Source: Rhizobium sp. BK376 (GTDB lineage Bacteria > Pseudomonadota > Alphaproteobacteria > Rhizobiales > Rhizobiaceae). From it: 64,000 nt of DNA. The stretch is taken from positions 1-64,000 of the forward strand of contig NZ_SLZG01000013.1 of the NCBI RefSeq assembly GCF_004341625.1, given 5' to 3'. Below the pieces are notes generated by a model. The model worked only from the letters and a program-made list of their open reading frames with translations, did no database searches and was not told the origin of the DNA. Positions 42,903 through 52,163 of the stretch are shown one piece after another. Made by a program: the position numbers and the translations under genes. The stretch's first letter is position 1, and each line of letters begins with the position of its first letter.

Positions 42903-43152
42903 TTTTCACCGCTCGCTGCTCAACAAATGCGCACTCTCGCCCAATGCAAGCGCAACAGCTTAAGGATTTGGCTATCAATCACAAGTGGACGATAGCCGAG
43001 CAACTTCCGTGCCGTTCCCCGGTGCGCTTCGGACCTGCGATCGAGAAAATGATTTTTTCCAAAAGGACATATTCTCCTTCGGGCCGAGATAGGCACACTG
43101 GACCCAAGGACGCGAAAACGCGCCGGGGATCAAAACAGAGACTGGGAAATCC

Positions 43153-44646
43153 GTGTCCGGATATTTATTCGACAACGCATTGTGTCTAGTGGAACGAGCA
43201 GGCCGCTTTGAAGCTGAGCGGTGGTCTGTAGAGATTGCCGGGAGCAAGATCATCTCGCTCCACGTCCCGGGAACCCCGATGCCGTCGGAGCGAGAATTCA
43301 TCGATGCTTCCCATCTGCTCGCCATACCCGGTTTTGTCAATTGTCACAGCCATTCACCAGACAACATGACCAGGGGAATGACGGGGGATATGCCTCTTGA
43401 GCTTTGGTCTTTGACCTCCTCTGCGGCCCGCGAGAAGCGTGATCTTCGGGAGATTTACGTATCGACGATGCTCGGCGCTATCGAGATGATACTATCGGGA
43501 ACGACCGCGGTTCTCGATCATGTCAGGATATCTCCCGATGTCGATCTAGACAGCCTTGACGCTGTTGCCGCCGCTTGGAAAGATAGTGGCATGCGGGTGG
43601 TGATAGCGCCGATCGTGTCTGACAAGAGCGTTGTCGACACCCTACCCTTCGAACCGGGCGACTTCTCAGAGGGCCAAGATTTATCCTCATACGGGAGGCG
43701 GCAACCGCTCCCCCCGGCGGAGCAAATGAGGATTGTCGAAGAGTTCTATAATCGCTGGAATGGCCAATCCGAAGGACGTATCAGCGTAGCGATTGGGCCA
43801 TCCGGCCCCCAACGATGCTCTGATGCGCTTCTGCTTGCCGCGGGGGAGTTCAGCGAGCGTCACAACGCTATCCTTCATACTCACGCCCTGGAAACACGTC
43901 TGCAACGTGAAATGGGTTTCAAGCTCTACAGACGTGGCGTCGTCGCCCACCTCAATGAACTGGGTTTGTTAACGCCGCGCACCAATCTTGTTCATTCGAT
44001 CTGGCTCGAGCCGGGCGATATTGAAATAATAGCCGCAGCGGACGCTTCGGTGGTTCACAACCCTGTCTCGAACGCGCGACTGGGCAGCGGCTATTGTCCG
44101 ATCCCGGATCTTCTCGAGAGTGGTGTCCGGATAGGACTTGGCACGGACAGCGCCTGCTGCAACGACAGCGCCAATCTTCTGGAGACCGTGAAGTGGACCG
44201 CGTTGCTACACAATCTCCGCTCCGACAACGAAGAACGGTGGATCGGACCCGGGAATGCGTTGCGGTTGGGGACCTCCGGTGGTGCGAATGTCATCGGACT
44301 CAGCGGCGTTGGCCGCATCGAGCCTGGATATAGCGCGGACATTACGTTCTTTCGTTTGCAAAACCCGGCATTCAAGCCCCTCCACGACCCGACGCGCCAA
44401 CTGGTTCTTTCCGAGAACGGGCGGGCAATTGACAGGGTGATGATCAATGGACGAATCGCCGTCTCGGACGGGCGGTGCACAAATATCGATGCATCCGCGA
44501 TCTGGGACGAAGCGCAGGCCATCGCAGACCGTAGACGAATCGACGGAGCATCGGCGCATGTCGCCGCCAATGCTTTGGAGCAGCCAATTCGAAAAATGAG
44601 AAGTCGTTACGGAAAGCTTTGGGCGGAGGGATGCTCATGTCATTGA
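43153..44646 (+). CDS. metal-dependent amidohydrolase (TrzN/SsnA/SAH-deaminase superfamily)
   Basis: The 497-residue protein has a GTG start and the amidohydrolase metal site: His65 and His67 (FVNCHSHSPDN), His244 with Glu247 (LHTHALETRLQ), His281 (LVHSIWLEP) and Asp332 (GLGTDSACCND). This is the subtype III barrel of cytosine, guanine and adenosine-analogue deaminases and s-triazine hydrolases; it hydrolyses a C-N or C-Cl bond on a purine- or triazine-like ring. It is the first gene of a plus-strand operon and overlaps the next gene by ten bases. A second amidohydrolase is encoded at 50848. The substrate is unknown; the two enzymes may act at different amino groups of one compound. Confidence 0.8.
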   Translation: MSGYLFDNALCLVERAGRFEAERWSVEIAGSKIISLHVPGTPMPSEREFIDASHLLAIPGFVNCHSHSPDNMTRGMTGDMPLELWSLTSSAAREKRDLREIYVSTMLGAIEMILSGTTAVLDHVRISPDVDLDSLDAVAAAWKDSGMRVVIAPIVSDKSVVDTLPFEPGDFSEGQDLSSYGRRQPLPPAEQMRIVEEFYNRWNGQSEGRISVAIGPSGPQRCSDALLLAAGEFSERHNAILHTHALETRLQREMGFKLYRRGVVAHLNELGLLTPRTNLVHSIWLEPGDIEIIAAADASVVHNPVSNARLGSGYCPIPDLLESGVRIGLGTDSACCNDSANLLETVKWTALLHNLRSDNEERWIGPGNALRLGTSGGANVIGLSGVGRIEPGYSADITFFRLQNPAFKPLHDPTRQLVLSENGRAIDRVMINGRIAVSDGRCTNIDASAIWDEAQAIADRRRIDGASAHVAANALEQPIRKMRSRYGKLWAEGCSCH

Positions 44647-46700
44647 ACTCAGCTTTGGAGTGGACCAAGCAGCCATTACGGTTTTTCCAGCATCTGCTGC
44701 GCGAGACAGACGCTGCGGATACGAGTGTTGACCAGCTGATCCGCGAGATCAAAAGTGTCCGCGCCAACGCATGCATCGTCATGGGGGGTGGTTTTTCAGC
44801 GTGGTATCCCACGGGTCTGTCATCGCAGACGGTCAATCCTCACTTGAGGAATGATTTCCTTGGGAATTTCCTGCAAGCCGCAAGGCAGGAACACATTCGC
44901 AGCTTGGTTCGAATGGATATCTCCAAGGGCCGCAACGGCATGCAGGAGTTGCAGCCGGACTGGTTCGTCCGGAAAGCTGATGGTGAGATCAGCTCAGTCT
45001 GGGAGATGCCGCAGATCTGCGCGACCGGGCCGTTCTGGCAGGAACAGGTATTCCAGATTCTCGACGAAATCCTCGACCGCTATCCGAATCTGGACGGTTT
45101 CTTCTTCAATTACCTGCATGTGCCCAGATGCCACTGCGAGCGTTGTCAGCGCATCGTGGCGGAAAAGACAGGAAGACCGGTTCCCGAGGCCGATCGAAGA
45201 GACCCCGTATTCGAAGCCTGGCGGCAAGATTTCCTGGCCGAGTACGTTGGGCGCATCCGTCGCTATATCCAAGAGCGCAACCCAGGGGCAGCCATCGTTC
45301 CCTACCACCACGTCCATGATGGCTGGAACATTCGCCGCATGGCCAAGGTCACCGATATCATAGGGTCCCAGGTCTCCAACCCGGTCATACCGAACCCGAT
45401 CGATCCGCAACCGATATGGAATCTGTGGGCAGCCGAGGAAGCGCTGACCGCCCGCGCGCTTAAACAGCAATGTCCGCCGCTGCTCATTCAGACGACGTCC
45501 GAGGTTTTTGCAAGCAGACAGTCCGCCATGCCGGACGCGCGCCTCATCCACAATCTCGTTCAGGCCGCTGCTCATGGTGCGAGCACTGCTCCGGCGGTGA
45601 ATGGCCCGCTTGACCAAAGCGATGCACGCTTCGTGCCAGCGTTGCAGGAATTCGGCGACTATCTACAGAGAAACGCACACTGGTATCGCGAACTCGGGAG
45701 CATTGCCCGGGTAGCCATACTCCGATCGGAAGAAAGCCGTCTTTGGGGGAAAGACGAGGGCCGCATGGGAGGTACGCCTGAAGGGACGGGCCATGTGGCG
45801 GAGTTCCGCGGAATCTGTGAGTGCCTTGGCGACCTCCGGTATCCTTACGACATCGTCGTGTCTCCAGGGCTCGAAATTGAAGACCTTGCCCGTTACGATC
45901 TGATAATTCTGCCTTGTACGAGCTGCCTTTCCGCCGGCGACGCAACCGTCCTCGACGCCTATGTCCAGTCCGGTGGACGAATCCTAGTAACTGCGGATTT
46001 CGGCGGGGCGGATGGTGAGGGTGCACCTCGCGACACCCCCGCTTTGGCAAGCTTGCCCGCGTTACCCGGGAAAGCTCGATCGGCGGTGGGTGCTTACCTG
46101 GAGCTCGGGAAAAAAGCCTTGAGCGGCGCGGTTGATAACATTCCTCATATCCCCGTCAGCGGGCAATTCTGGACGCCATTCGGCAACGGGGACAAAGAAG
46201 ATGATCTGCGTATCATCGGCCCCTTCGCAAATAACGCCCCGGAATTCACGACCGTTGAAGGCCCGGGAAAAGAACCCGGATTGATCGAGCGCCGATTTGG
46301 CGAGGGGTATGCAGTCTGGCTTCCTTGGCGTTTAGGAGCGCTCTACCATCGCTCCTCGGTGCCTGAATTCAGATTGATTTTCGGCGCGATGGTAAAAAGC
46401 TGGATAGGCAGTCCACCGGTGCGCTCCACTGCTCCCACCGCGGTCGAGACTATCGTTTACCGTCATCCAGAAGGCATCGTATTGCACCTGTTGAACGGTG
46501 CCTCTGCGCAGACAAAAGGTTTGACTGAACTCACGCCGCTTGCGGGATTTGAGATCGCGGTCGAATGCGACGCCGAAAGCGCTTTCTTGCTCAACGATGG
46601 TTCGGGTCTACCCCTCACAAGGGAGGGTAAAATGGCCGTCATGCATGTCGACCGCCTGGATCATTTCCTCGCGATCGTTCTGACCAAGGTTGCGAAATAA
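44637..46700 (+). CDS. GHL6-type hypothetical glycosyl hydrolase with GATase-like domain
   Basis: From the ATG at 44637 (GGAGGG seven bases before; ten-base overlap with the upstream gene) the protein has 687 residues. The N-terminal half resembles the hypothetical glycosyl hydrolase 6 (GHL6) TIM barrel: LVRMDISKGRNGMQELQPDWF, then NLDGFFFNYLHVPRCHCERCQ with its cysteine cluster. The middle part (about residues 390-470) resembles the beta-galactosidase trimerisation or glutamine-amidotransferase-like fold (YDLIILPCTSCLSAGDATVLDAYVQSGGRILVTADF). There is no signal peptide, so it acts in the cytoplasm. A glycosidic bond in the imported compound is a reasonable but unproven substrate. No GHL6 member known to me has a settled activity. 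Confidence 0.65.
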   Translation: MSLNSALEWTKQPLRFFQHLLRETDAADTSVDQLIREIKSVRANACIVMGGGFSAWYPTGLSSQTVNPHLRNDFLGNFLQAARQEHIRSLVRMDISKGRNGMQELQPDWFVRKADGEISSVWEMPQICATGPFWQEQVFQILDEILDRYPNLDGFFFNYLHVPRCHCERCQRIVAEKTGRPVPEADRRDPVFEAWRQDFLAEYVGRIRRYIQERNPGAAIVPYHHVHDGWNIRRMAKVTDIIGSQVSNPVIPNPIDPQPIWNLWAAEEALTARALKQQCPPLLIQTTSEVFASRQSAMPDARLIHNLVQAAAHGASTAPAVNGPLDQSDARFVPALQEFGDYLQRNAHWYRELGSIARVAILRSEESRLWGKDEGRMGGTPEGTGHVAEFRGICECLGDLRYPYDIVVSPGLEIEDLARYDLIILPCTSCLSAGDATVLDAYVQSGGRILVTADFGGADGEGAPRDTPALASLPALPGKARSAVGAYLELGKKALSGAVDNIPHIPVSGQFWTPFGNGDKEDDLRIIGPFANNAPEFTTVEGPGKEPGLIERRFGEGYAVWLPWRLGALYHRSSVPEFRLIFGAMVKSWIGSPPVRSTAPTAVETIVYRHPEGIVLHLLNGASAQTKGLTELTPLAGFEIAVECDAESAFLLNDGSGLPLTREGKMAVMHVDRLDHFLAIVLTKVAK

Positions 46701-46764
46701 AATCCTCATGCGTCGACCTTGATCCAAGGAGACGTTTCGTAAAGGAAAAGAAAAGGGTGAACAG

Positions 46765-48282
46765 ATGAGAGATATCCTGAGACGACATTTCATGGTGGGC
46801 ACTCTGGGTGTCGCCGCATCAGCGCTTCTACCCATCGGGGCGTGGGGACAGGGTCCCTCGACACTGGTCGTAGCCCAAGCCGCGGACGCCTACTCGATGG
46901 ATCCGGCCAAACACTCGGCTTTCCCGACTGCCAACATTCTGTTTCAGATTTACGACGGCCTGGTCACACAGGACGAGCAGGGAAACATCGTTCCCGCGTT
47001 GGCGACGGAATGGAGCAATCCGGATTCTCTTACATGGCGCTTCAAGCTGCGCCAGGGTGTCAAATTTCACAATGGAGAAGTGTTCAATGCAGCCGCGGTC
47101 AAATACACCTTCGACCGCGCACTCGACCCGAACTTCAAAGCTCCCTATTACTCTCGGATATCCCAAATAAAAGCTGTTAACGTAGTCGATGACTACACGG
47201 TCGACTTCAAGACCGACAAGCCATTTCCAACAATGCTGCTCTCACTGTACGAAGGAAGCTTCCCTGCATTGATTGTGCCGCCTGCATACACGGCGAAGAG
47301 CAATGGTTCGGATCTCGGTGCGAAACCGATTGGCACGGGTCCCTATAGATTCGTCGAGTGGAAAAAGGACGATCGCGTCGTCCTCGAGGCCAATCCAGAT
47401 TATTGGGGTGGAAAGCCCGCGATCGACAAGGTCGTGTTCCGCGCGATCAAGGAGACCCGGACGCGGATCGCGGAACTCGAAAGCGGCGGTGCAAGCATCG
47501 CGGTCGATATACCGCCGGAAGATATGCCGTCCTTACAAAATGACGAAACCAAGATCGCCTCGGTTCCGAGTGAGTTCCTGTATTTCCTTGCCTTCGATAC
47601 GACGCGGGACACGCCGCTCAAGGACAAACGGGTCCGTCAGGCAATCAACTATGCGGTTGACGTGGATGCCATCCAGCAGGCGCTGTTAAATGGCATGGGA
47701 ACACGAATTGCTCTGACCTTGCCTTCAAACGGTTTCGGCTATGACCCCGCATGGAAGCCCTACCCTTATGACCCGGCCAAGGCAAAGGCACTTCTCGCGG
47801 AAGCAGGATACCCTGACGGTTTCACGATCCCCCTCATGACCCGAAAAGGCCGGTTTATGAAGGACAGTGAGATTGTCGAAGCCACTGTCGGGTTCCTGGC
47901 AAAAGTGGGCATAAAAGCTGAGATTCAATATGTTGAGCCAGGAGTTTGGGGTCAGATATCAGAGAAACATGGTCGGGAAGGTATAACGTTCCCCGGTTGG
48001 AGTGGCCGCGATCCGAATCTCGTCTGGATGCCGCTTCTTCATACAGGCGAATATCAAAGCTACTACAGCAACCCGGAACTCGACAAATTGCTCGACGCCG
48101 GAGCGGCAACGATTGACGCAAACGAGCGAAAGGCCATTTACGCGAAGGCGGCCGCTATCATCAAAGAGGACGCACCGCATCTTCCTATGCTCCAGCCTCC
48201 GCTGATCTACGGCCTCGACGCCCGACTGACCTGGACACCCCGTCCCGATGGCATGATCGATCTCCGCAAAGCACATTTCTAG
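46765..48282 (+). CDS. family 5 (Dpp/Opp-type) ABC transporter substrate-binding protein
   Basis: The 505-residue protein has a twin-arginine-like leader (RRHFMVGTLGVAASALLPIGAWG, cleavage near residue 30) and the family 5 binding protein layout: SMDPAKHSAFPTANILFQIYDGL, FKLRQGVKFHNGEVFNA, KPIGTGPYRFVEWKKDD and near the end LPMLQPPLIYGLDARL. It delivers a ligand, usually a peptide but also nickel, sugars or opines in this family, to the permeases at 48351 and 49268. The exported folded form suggested by the Tat leader is unusual for a peptide-binding protein. The operon context argues for a nucleoside-like ligand. Confidence 0.88.
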   Translation: MRDILRRHFMVGTLGVAASALLPIGAWGQGPSTLVVAQAADAYSMDPAKHSAFPTANILFQIYDGLVTQDEQGNIVPALATEWSNPDSLTWRFKLRQGVKFHNGEVFNAAAVKYTFDRALDPNFKAPYYSRISQIKAVNVVDDYTVDFKTDKPFPTMLLSLYEGSFPALIVPPAYTAKSNGSDLGAKPIGTGPYRFVEWKKDDRVVLEANPDYWGGKPAIDKVVFRAIKETRTRIAELESGGASIAVDIPPEDMPSLQNDETKIASVPSEFLYFLAFDTTRDTPLKDKRVRQAINYAVDVDAIQQALLNGMGTRIALTLPSNGFGYDPAWKPYPYDPAKAKALLAEAGYPDGFTIPLMTRKGRFMKDSEIVEATVGFLAKVGIKAEIQYVEPGVWGQISEKHGREGITFPGWSGRDPNLVWMPLLHTGEYQSYYSNPELDKLLDAGAATIDANERKAIYAKAAAIIKEDAPHLPMLQPPLIYGLDARLTWTPRPDGMIDLRKAHF

Positions 48283-48350
48283 AGAACTCCCGTTTGCGGG
48301 CGGACAATCACTATCCGCGAACGATGACCTCTTGACGAAACGAGGCTGAT

Positions 48351-49271
48351 TTGGCGAATTTTCTCCTATCCCGGCTCCTGTACGCGTTTGCCGTGCTTCT
48401 CGGCGTGTCCATTGCCGTATTCTTCTTGATCCGGATCGGCGGCGATCCATCATCGTTGTTCTTGCCTCCCGATGCATCGCTCGAAGACATCCAGCGCTTC
48501 CGACATCTGATGGGTTTCGACCGACCGCTGTTGCTCCAATATTGGGATTTTCTAAGCCGCGCGCTCCGCGGAGATTTCGGTATGTCGCTGCGCTACGACC
48601 AGCCGGCAATGCAGCTAGTCGTGGACAGGATGCCGGCCACACTCGAACTTGGGGGAAGCGCTTTCGTGCTTTCCATCATCCTGGCCGTACCTCTTGGAAT
48701 CCTTGCCGCCGCCAATCGGGGGACTTTCATCGATCGGATAAGTCTTCTCATCTCGTTGGTTGGGCAAAGCTTCCCGGCGTTCTGGCTCGCAATCATGCTG
48801 ATATTACTGTTCTCGGAGACGTGGCACCTATTGCCGCCTTCGGGACGGGGTGGCTGGCAACATCTGGTTATGCCGGCGATCGTCCTTGCCACGTATTCGA
48901 CAGCGATCATCACCCGACTCCTACGTTCTTCGATGATTGAAGTGCTGCAGTCCGATTATGTTCGCACAGCCAGAGGCAAGGGTGTGCGGGAGAGCCGCGT
49001 CATCCTTTCGCACGCACTTCGGAATGCCGCAATTCCAACCATCACCGTCATCGGGCTACAGGTCGGCGCTCTACTCGGAGGGGCCGTGATTACCGAGGAG
49101 GTCTTTGCCTATCCGGGTGTCGGCAGGCTGGCAATTCAGGCGATCGCAAACCGCGACTTCACCGTCGTACAGGCCTTTGTCTTGTTTATGGCCGTTGTCA
49201 TCGTCTCGATAAATCTCTTGGTCGACCTTTCCTACGGTCTATTGGATCCACGTTTGAGGACAAAAAAATGA
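48351..49271 (+). CDS. ABC transporter permease (DppB-like)
   Basis: The 306-residue permease starts at a TTG preceded by GAGG and opens with ANFLLSRLLYAFAVLLGVSIAVFFLIRIGGDP, the DppB pattern. It has six membrane segments and the EAA loop VRTARGKGVRESRVILSHALRNA that contacts the ATPase. It overlaps the next permease by four bases (ATGA). Together with DppC-like and the fused ATPase at 53033 it forms the importer. Confidence 0.9.
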   Translation: MANFLLSRLLYAFAVLLGVSIAVFFLIRIGGDPSSLFLPPDASLEDIQRFRHLMGFDRPLLLQYWDFLSRALRGDFGMSLRYDQPAMQLVVDRMPATLELGGSAFVLSIILAVPLGILAAANRGTFIDRISLLISLVGQSFPAFWLAIMLILLFSETWHLLPPSGRGGWQHLVMPAIVLATYSTAIITRLLRSSMIEVLQSDYVRTARGKGVRESRVILSHALRNAAIPTITVIGLQVGALLGGAVITEEVFAYPGVGRLAIQAIANRDFTVVQAFVLFMAVVIVSINLLVDLSYGLLDPRLRTKK

Positions 49272-50122
49272 ACCAGTTTCTCAAGCGCTATCTTTCGAGC
49301 CGCCTTGCGGCAGTTGGACTGATGATCGTGGTTGTCGTTCTACTTGCCGCTCTCCTTGGGCCATGGATCGTGCCTTACGACCCCAGCGCGCAGGACATCC
49401 TGCAGCGCTTAAAGCCGCCGCTCTGGCATGGATCGGAAGGCATTCATCTTCTTGGGACCGACGCACTCGGCCGCGACATTTTCAGCCGCATCATCGCGGG
49501 AGCACGAGTATCGACATTGGTGGGCGTGAGCTCGGTCGTCATCTCCGGAGTTGTAGGCGTCACCTTCGGGCTACTTGCGGGCTACGACGAAAAATATTCC
49601 GGCCGTGTCCTCATGATGTTGACCGATATCCAGCTAGCCATTCCCTTCCTCGTGCTGGCGTTGGCGGTGGCCGCCGTGGTCGGCCCCAGCCTTTGGAATA
49701 TCATCGCCATATTAGGATTGACGAATTGGGTTCAGTACGCACGCATAGTGCGTGCCGAATGCCTCGTGCTCCGAGAACGCGAATTCATCCAGGCCGCTCA
49801 TAGCATGGGGATTTCGTCCCCCCATATTTTGACGAGGCATCTGCTCCCCAACGTCATGTCGTCGGTGATCGTCATATCAAGCTTGCTGGTGGCCAAGATG
49901 ATCCTCTTTGAATCATCGCTGAGCTACCTCGGCCTGGGCGTTCCCGCCGAGACCCCGACATGGGGGACGATGATCTCAGACGGGCGCAACTACATCGCCA
50001 CTGCCTGGTGGGTAGCGACCATTCCGGGGATCGCCATCTTCATCACGGTCATTGGGACCAATCTTGTCGGCGATCGGCTGCGCGATCTCCTCGACCCGCG
50101 TCTACAGCAAATGGAGGGTTGA
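49268..50122 (+). CDS. ABC transporter permease (DppC-like)
   Basis: This 284-residue permease has the DppC opening MNQFLKRYLSSRLAAVGLMIVV with the LLAALLGPWIVPYDP block, the signature HLLGTDALGRDIFSRIIAGAR and the EAA loop REFIQAAHSMGISSPHILTRHLLPN, with six membrane segments. It overlaps the upstream permease by four bases and is directly followed by the metallo-beta-lactamase-fold gene, whose GTG start abuts the stop codon. It completes the membrane part of the importer. Confidence 0.9.
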   Translation: MNQFLKRYLSSRLAAVGLMIVVVVLLAALLGPWIVPYDPSAQDILQRLKPPLWHGSEGIHLLGTDALGRDIFSRIIAGARVSTLVGVSSVVISGVVGVTFGLLAGYDEKYSGRVLMMLTDIQLAIPFLVLALAVAAVVGPSLWNIIAILGLTNWVQYARIVRAECLVLREREFIQAAHSMGISSPHILTRHLLPNVMSSVIVISSLLVAKMILFESSLSYLGLGVPAETPTWGTMISDGRNYIATAWWVATIPGIAIFITVIGTNLVGDRLRDLLDPRLQQMEG

Positions 50123-50845
50123 GTGGCCAAAGAACCCGCCTGTTATGAAATTTTGATGTCCGGCTTTCCAGGGCGAACGCTACGAGGGTTCCTTGGTTGG
50201 AGCACAATCATTCTCCTGAAAAGCGACGGTGGATATTCGCTCTTTGATACAGGAGCGAGTGGTGATCGACCAGGGTTGATGAATGCTCTTGGCGAGCGGG
50301 GCATCGGTCCACGCGATATCCGGTCGGTGATATTATCGCACCTGCATTTCGACCACATGGCAAACGCCGAATGCTTCCCGGAAGCGGAAATCGTTCTTCA
50401 TGAGAGGGAGTTCAATTATGCGCAGGACCATATCAACGACGACCCGGCGCTTTCTCGCTTCCAGGTGGAAGGTCTCTTCAGAAGCCCACGCTTGACCCTG
50501 GTTTCGGGAGAGCTTGAGGTTCTGCCCGGCGTTAAAATGATCTGCACACCGGGACATAGCGGCGGGCACGTATCTTTGGTTCTAACCGTTGAGAGTAAAT
50601 GCATCGTGCTGGCTCAAGATGCTATCAAACACCGGGGAGAAATCGAAACGAGCGAGCCCTCAGGAGCCTTCGAAGCAAAGGCAGCCCGGGCCAGCCTGCG
50701 GCGCATCGTCGACATGGCGGATGTCATAGTTCCAGGGCATGACGGGCCACTTTTGATGAGCAAAGGCAATATTGTCGCCGCCTCAACTCCATCAGCCGAG
50801 ATTAGCCTCACGCTCGATGGTCGCCGCTTCGTGATCGGGGGCTGA
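50123..50845 (+). CDS. MBL-fold metallo-hydrolase (lactonase-like)
   Basis: The 240-residue protein has the metallo-beta-lactamase motif HLHFDH (His73, His75, Asp77, His78), further ligands His145 (CTPGHSGGH), Asp166 (LAQDAI) and His206 (VPGHDGPL), so a dinuclear zinc site is complete. The arrangement resembles N-acyl-homoserine lactonases (AttM/AiiA), which open lactones, but other members cleave phosphodiesters or thioesters. No signal peptide. The GTG start directly abuts the previous stop and the next gene follows after two bases, so it belongs to the operon. Its substrate is unknown; it could open a cyclic intermediate of the imported compound or act independently on quorum signals. Confidence 0.8.
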   Translation: MAKEPACYEILMSGFPGRTLRGFLGWSTIILLKSDGGYSLFDTGASGDRPGLMNALGERGIGPRDIRSVILSHLHFDHMANAECFPEAEIVLHEREFNYAQDHINDDPALSRFQVEGLFRSPRLTLVSGELEVLPGVKMICTPGHSGGHVSLVLTVESKCIVLAQDAIKHRGEIETSEPSGAFEAKAARASLRRIVDMADVIVPGHDGPLLMSKGNIVAASTPSAEISLTLDGRRFVIGG

Positions 50846-50847
50846 AG

Positions 50848-52152
50848 ATGCTGACACTTCTTCACAATGCGTTTCTCTGCACAGGCCTGTCCGACGGCTT
50901 TTATCCCGATGGCGCGGTCCTTATTCGAGACGGTAAAATCGTCTGGGCGGGCTCCCGCAGCGAGATGCCTGCACATATGGAGATAGCAACCTCTCGGGAC
51001 ATGGGCGGGCGGGTTATCATCCCCGGCCTTGTCAACACACACGCCCATGGAGGGCTGTCGACCCATCGTGGATGTTGCGATGAAGGCGACCTTTTTGAGT
51101 GGGCGGCGGCCCTTGCACCCCACACTTCCCATCTCACCACCGACGATAACCGCCGCGGCTCCTATCTCGCGATCATGGATATGGTGCGGAATGGCATTAC
51201 GACCGCGTGCGATTGTACGCGATACGGCGCAGGGGTCTTTGCATCGGTCGCGAGTGAAATCGGCATGCGGTCGCTGAGCGGTGCGCTTGCAAATTCTCCC
51301 GAGTTAAGGCCGAACGGACGACCAAACTGGCCGCTCGCTCTCGAGGAGACCTCAGCGGCAATCGAACTGCATCGAGGCAATCGTCTCGCCCGATTCTATC
51401 TCGGCGGACATTCACCATACAGCTGCACATCCGATCTGTTGCGCGACGTCAAGCGTGAGGCGGACCGGCTGGATTTGCCATTTGTAATCCATCTGGCGGA
51501 AAACCGTCGCGAGAATGAGATCGTGATGGCAAAGTATGGTCAGTCTCCCACCGCTTGGCTTGACAGGCTAGGTGTGTTGGACGCCCGCTCGATATTGGCG
51601 CACTGTGTCTGGGTCAACGAACCAGACATGGATATCCTTGCAAAGTCCGGTGCCGGGGTCGCTCACAATCCCACCAGCAACGCAAAGCTTGCCAGCGGTA
51701 TCGCACCGATCCCCGCACTTCGCGAGCGAGGCATTCCCGTTGGTCTGGGCACCGACAGCACACTCAGCAACAACTGCCTCGACCTGTTCCAGGAAATGAA
51801 ACTATCGGTGTTGTTACAGCGTGCCGTCAGCCTGGATGGCAAGATTATGGGAGCACGTGAAGCTTTCACCATGGCGACATCCGAAGGCGCTCGGGTTCTC
51901 AACTGGGACTCGGAGATTGGAACACTTGAAATCGGAAAAGAAGCCGATCTGGTGATCCTCAACCTAGACCATCCATTGGGTCTAACGCCCGAGCGGGTGC
52001 TGTCGGACGTCGTCTACCATGCCGGTCCGCAGCACGTGCACGGCGTCATGGTCGCGGGCAGCATGATATTCGAGAACGGCCGTCTAACCAAGGTCGACGA
52101 ACCAGCTGTCCGTCATTCAATCCAGCAACACTACAAACATCATAAACATTAG
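50848..52152 (+). CDS. MTA/SAH deaminase-like amidohydrolase (MtaD-like)
   Basis: The 434-residue protein has a complete amidohydrolase metal site: His65 and His67 (LVNTHAHGG), His215 and Glu218 (VIHLAENRREN), His252 (ILAHCVW) and Asp303 (GLGTDSTLSNN). The SNNCLDLFQEMKLS segment resembles the MtaD family, which deaminates 5'-methylthioadenosine and S-adenosylhomocysteine to the inosine form. It is directly followed by a gene for an MTA-phosphorylase-fold enzyme, a pairing known from the methylthioinosine route of Pseudomonas. It differs in sequence from the first amidohydrolase at 43153. The real substrate may be another adenosine-like compound. Confidence 0.78.
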   Translation: MLTLLHNAFLCTGLSDGFYPDGAVLIRDGKIVWAGSRSEMPAHMEIATSRDMGGRVIIPGLVNTHAHGGLSTHRGCCDEGDLFEWAAALAPHTSHLTTDDNRRGSYLAIMDMVRNGITTACDCTRYGAGVFASVASEIGMRSLSGALANSPELRPNGRPNWPLALEETSAAIELHRGNRLARFYLGGHSPYSCTSDLLRDVKREADRLDLPFVIHLAENRRENEIVMAKYGQSPTAWLDRLGVLDARSILAHCVWVNEPDMDILAKSGAGVAHNPTSNAKLASGIAPIPALRERGIPVGLGTDSTLSNNCLDLFQEMKLSVLLQRAVSLDGKIMGAREAFTMATSEGARVLNWDSEIGTLEIGKEADLVILNLDHPLGLTPERVLSDVVYHAGPQHVHGVMVAGSMIFENGRLTKVDEPAVRHSIQQHYKHHKH

Positions 52153-52163
52153 GGAGTAACACC

